Shown here: one piece after another, positions 5,101 through 6,549 of the stretch
How positions within the stretch are numbered: position 1 is the stretch's first letter
How the letters are laid out: each line of letters begins with the position of its first letter
Source: Candidatus Latescibacterota bacterium
GTDB taxonomy: Bacteria > Krumholzibacteriota > Krumholzibacteriia > WVZY01 > JAKEHA01
Direction of reading: 5' to 3'
NCBI GenBank assembly: GCA_022615275.1
Contig: JAKEHA010000221.1
Location: 1 to 6,549 of the forward strand
Length of the DNA stretch: 6,549 bases
Made by a program: the position numbers and the translations under genes
The notes under the pieces: generated by a model
Seen by the model: the letters and a program-made list of their open reading frames with translations, nothing else
Told to the model about the DNA's origin: nothing
Database searches by the model: none

Positions 5101-6549
5101 TCATGCAGGTTGCGGAACCCGGCCGGCCCTGCGTTCGTCGCGAACTTTGACGATCGCGGAGGCCACCAGGAAGAGCGCGAGCAGCGTCAACGCGGCCGCG
5201 GCCAATGCATTGATAAAGGCGATGTCGACGCCGTTGGCCGCGCGCAGGTTGGCGATGAGCAGCTTCCCGAGCGACCATAATGTGATCGTCAGAACGAACA
5301 GCATCGGCAGGAGCGTGAACGCGATGCGCTGGCGCGCCTGGTGCAGCCAAACCGTAATGACGAGCAGCGAGAGCGCCGCTAACAGCTGGTTCGACGCACC
5401 GAAGAGCGTCCAGAACTTCAACCACGTCCCCCTCTCTCCGAATGCGATGAAGTAGCACGGGATCGCCACCGTCGCGACGGTGGCTACGAAGGCGCCCGCG
5501 CGCCCGCGCCACCCGAACAGCTCCTGCAAGAGATAGCGCCCGAGGCGCATCGACACGTCGAGCGTGTCGAACACGAACGTGGAGAATGCCATCGCTCCGA
5601 AGGTAACCGCGAACGCGAGCTTGTCTTCGCCGATCACGATGGTGAGGAACTGCCCGATGCCGTTGCCGTAGATCGTCCCCGGTGCCAGGCCCTGGATGGC
5701 GCCGGGTGCGGCGATCATGATGGTGGTGAGCGCGATCAGCGCCACGAATCCTTCCGCCAGCATGGCCCCGTACCCGATGGGCCGGATGTGCGACTCCTTC
5801 TCGATTTGCTTGCACGTCGTCCCCGAGCACACGAGCCCGTGGAAACCGGAGCACGCGCCGCACGCAATCGTCACGAACAGGAACGGAAACAGCGTGCCCG
5901 TCATCCCGCCCACGTCCCAGCCCTTGAATGCGGGCTGCTGCACCGCGTACCCGCCGAACAACAAACCGATCACGCCCACGATGAGCGCGGTGTAGAGCAC
6001 GAAGCCGCCCAGATACCCGCGCGGTTGCAGGAGCGCCCACACCGGCACCACGCTCGCGAGCGCGCAGTACGCGAGAATCAACACGCCCCAGGTCTTGTGA
6101 TCGAGCACGAGCACGTGCGAGAGATGCGTCCCCGCCCATGCGACCGCGAAGGTCGCGGGGACGAAAAGCACCGTCGCGAGCCACAAGGGCGGTTTCGAGA
6201 AGCGCTGCACGAGGCCGAGGATCACCGACAAGGCGAGGTACATGACGCTCGCCGCGGCGACCGCGCCGCCCGGGTTGAACGTCACACCTCCCTGCCGCAG
6301 CTCGTCGCTTCCCACCACGAAGGTGGCGGCCGTGATGTCGGCGAAGGCGACGATCACGTACACCAGCGCGATCCAGATGAAGACCATCAACGCGCGTCCC
6401 GCGCGCGTGCCCAGGTGTTCGCGCGCGATCTCCGCGATCGAGCGCGCGCCGTGGCGGACACTCGCCGCCAGCGTCGAGAAATCGTGCACGGCGCCGATCA
6501 GCACCACGCCCAGGCTGATCCAGATGAGACACGGCAACCACCCGAAGGC
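5101..6549 (-). CDS. cstA: Carbon starvation protein CstA family transporter (N-terminus off the window)
   Basis: The window holds the last 482 residues; the frame is open through the right edge (starting AFGWLPCLIW), so the real start lies beyond 6549. The product is a polytopic inner-membrane protein with about a dozen hydrophobic segments. Family hallmarks are the GWLPC..W start of a helix, VHDFSTLAASVRHGARSI, the CGACSGFHGLVCSGTTCKQ loop (encoded around 5805-5865) followed by IGYGAMLAEGFVAL, FDTLDVSMRLGRYLLQELFG, and FGASNQLLAALSLL near the C-terminus. CstA and its relative BtsT/YjiY take up peptides or pyruvate, and members are induced on carbon starvation; the substrate here is unknown. 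The short tail after the last helix suggests the compact form of the family rather than the roughly 700-residue E. coli type. It is transcribed towards the desaturase gene, separated by 213 nt with a new promoter and a terminator, so it is probably a separate transcription unit. Confidence 0.92.
   Translation of the reverse strand, partial: AFGWLPCLIWISLGVVLIGAVHDFSTLAASVRHGARSIAEIAREHLGTRAGRALMVFIWIALVYVIVAFADITAATFVVGSDELRQGGVTFNPGGAVAAASVMYLALSVILGLVQRFSKPPLWLATVLFVPATFAVAWAGTHLSHVLVLDHKTWGVLILAYCALASVVPVWALLQPRGYLGGFVLYTALIVGVIGLLFGGYAVQQPAFKGWDVGGMTGTLFPFLFVTIACGACSGFHGLVCSGTTCKQIEKESHIRPIGYGAMLAEGFVALIALTTIMIAAPGAIQGLAPGTIYGNGIGQFLTIVIGEDKLAFAVTFGAMAFSTFVFDTLDVSMRLGRYLLQELFGWRGRAGAFVATVATVAIPCYFIAFGERGTWLKFWTLFGASNQLLAALSLLVITVWLHQARQRIAFTLLPMLFVLTITLWSLGKLLIANLRAANGVDIAFINALAAAALTLLALFLVASAIVKVRDERRAGRVPQPA

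Noticed and set aside
5051..6541. A 496-codon minus-strand frame overlapping cstA.
   Set aside because: It is Arg/His-rich with no hydrophobic helices, while the 5101-6549 frame gives a clear CstA-family membrane protein.
1..6549. Search for CRISPR arrays, tRNA or rRNA genes, insertion sequence ends, phage or defence genes.
   Set aside because: No regularly spaced repeats, no cloverleaf-like structure, no transposase or terminal inverted repeats, and no defence-type domains were seen. The genes look like ordinary chromosomal content.

Overview
The window reads as chromosomal DNA from a high-G+C Gram-negative bacterium. The best organism clue is the first long protein, which ends in a FlgD-like / type A sorting tail (NPFNP, then GRRV, WDGRDGAG, ASGVYF and a terminal KLVLLK). 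Tails of this kind are common in FCB-group and neighbouring candidate phyla such as Eisenbacteria or Krumholzibacteria. That placement is inference, because the window holds no rRNA or marker gene. There is no sign of phage, transposon, CRISPR or tRNA.

Every gene I can support lies on the minus strand, so transcription runs from high to low coordinates. The order is: a CstA-family membrane transporter whose N-terminus is off the right edge (5101-6549); an intergenic region with a strong sigma70-type promoter, a 14-bp palindrome and an intrinsic terminator (about 4888-5100); a membrane fatty acid desaturase (3850-4887); a secreted protein of unknown function with possible beta-propeller blades (2747-3709); and a large secreted multidomain protein with a bacterial lysyl oxidase core (127-2670). 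A further gene may begin at position 37 and run off the left edge, on weak evidence. The plus strand has long open frames opposite these genes, but they are arginine-rich shadows typical of high-G+C DNA.

The genes do not form an obvious pathway. The transporter and desaturase suggest adjustment of carbon uptake and membrane fluidity. The two downstream products are exported and look like envelope or extracellular proteins. The desaturase and the unknown protein could be co-transcribed across a 140-nt gap. The lysyl oxidase gene appears to have its own extended -10 promoter.

Two points deserve attention. The lysyl oxidase domain keeps the copper-binding HxHxH motif and both residues that form the LTQ cofactor in animal enzymes. 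The desaturase start codon lies just downstream of a terminator hairpin that sits between its likely promoter and its ATG, which suggests transcription attenuation. I see no clear multi-gene novel system.
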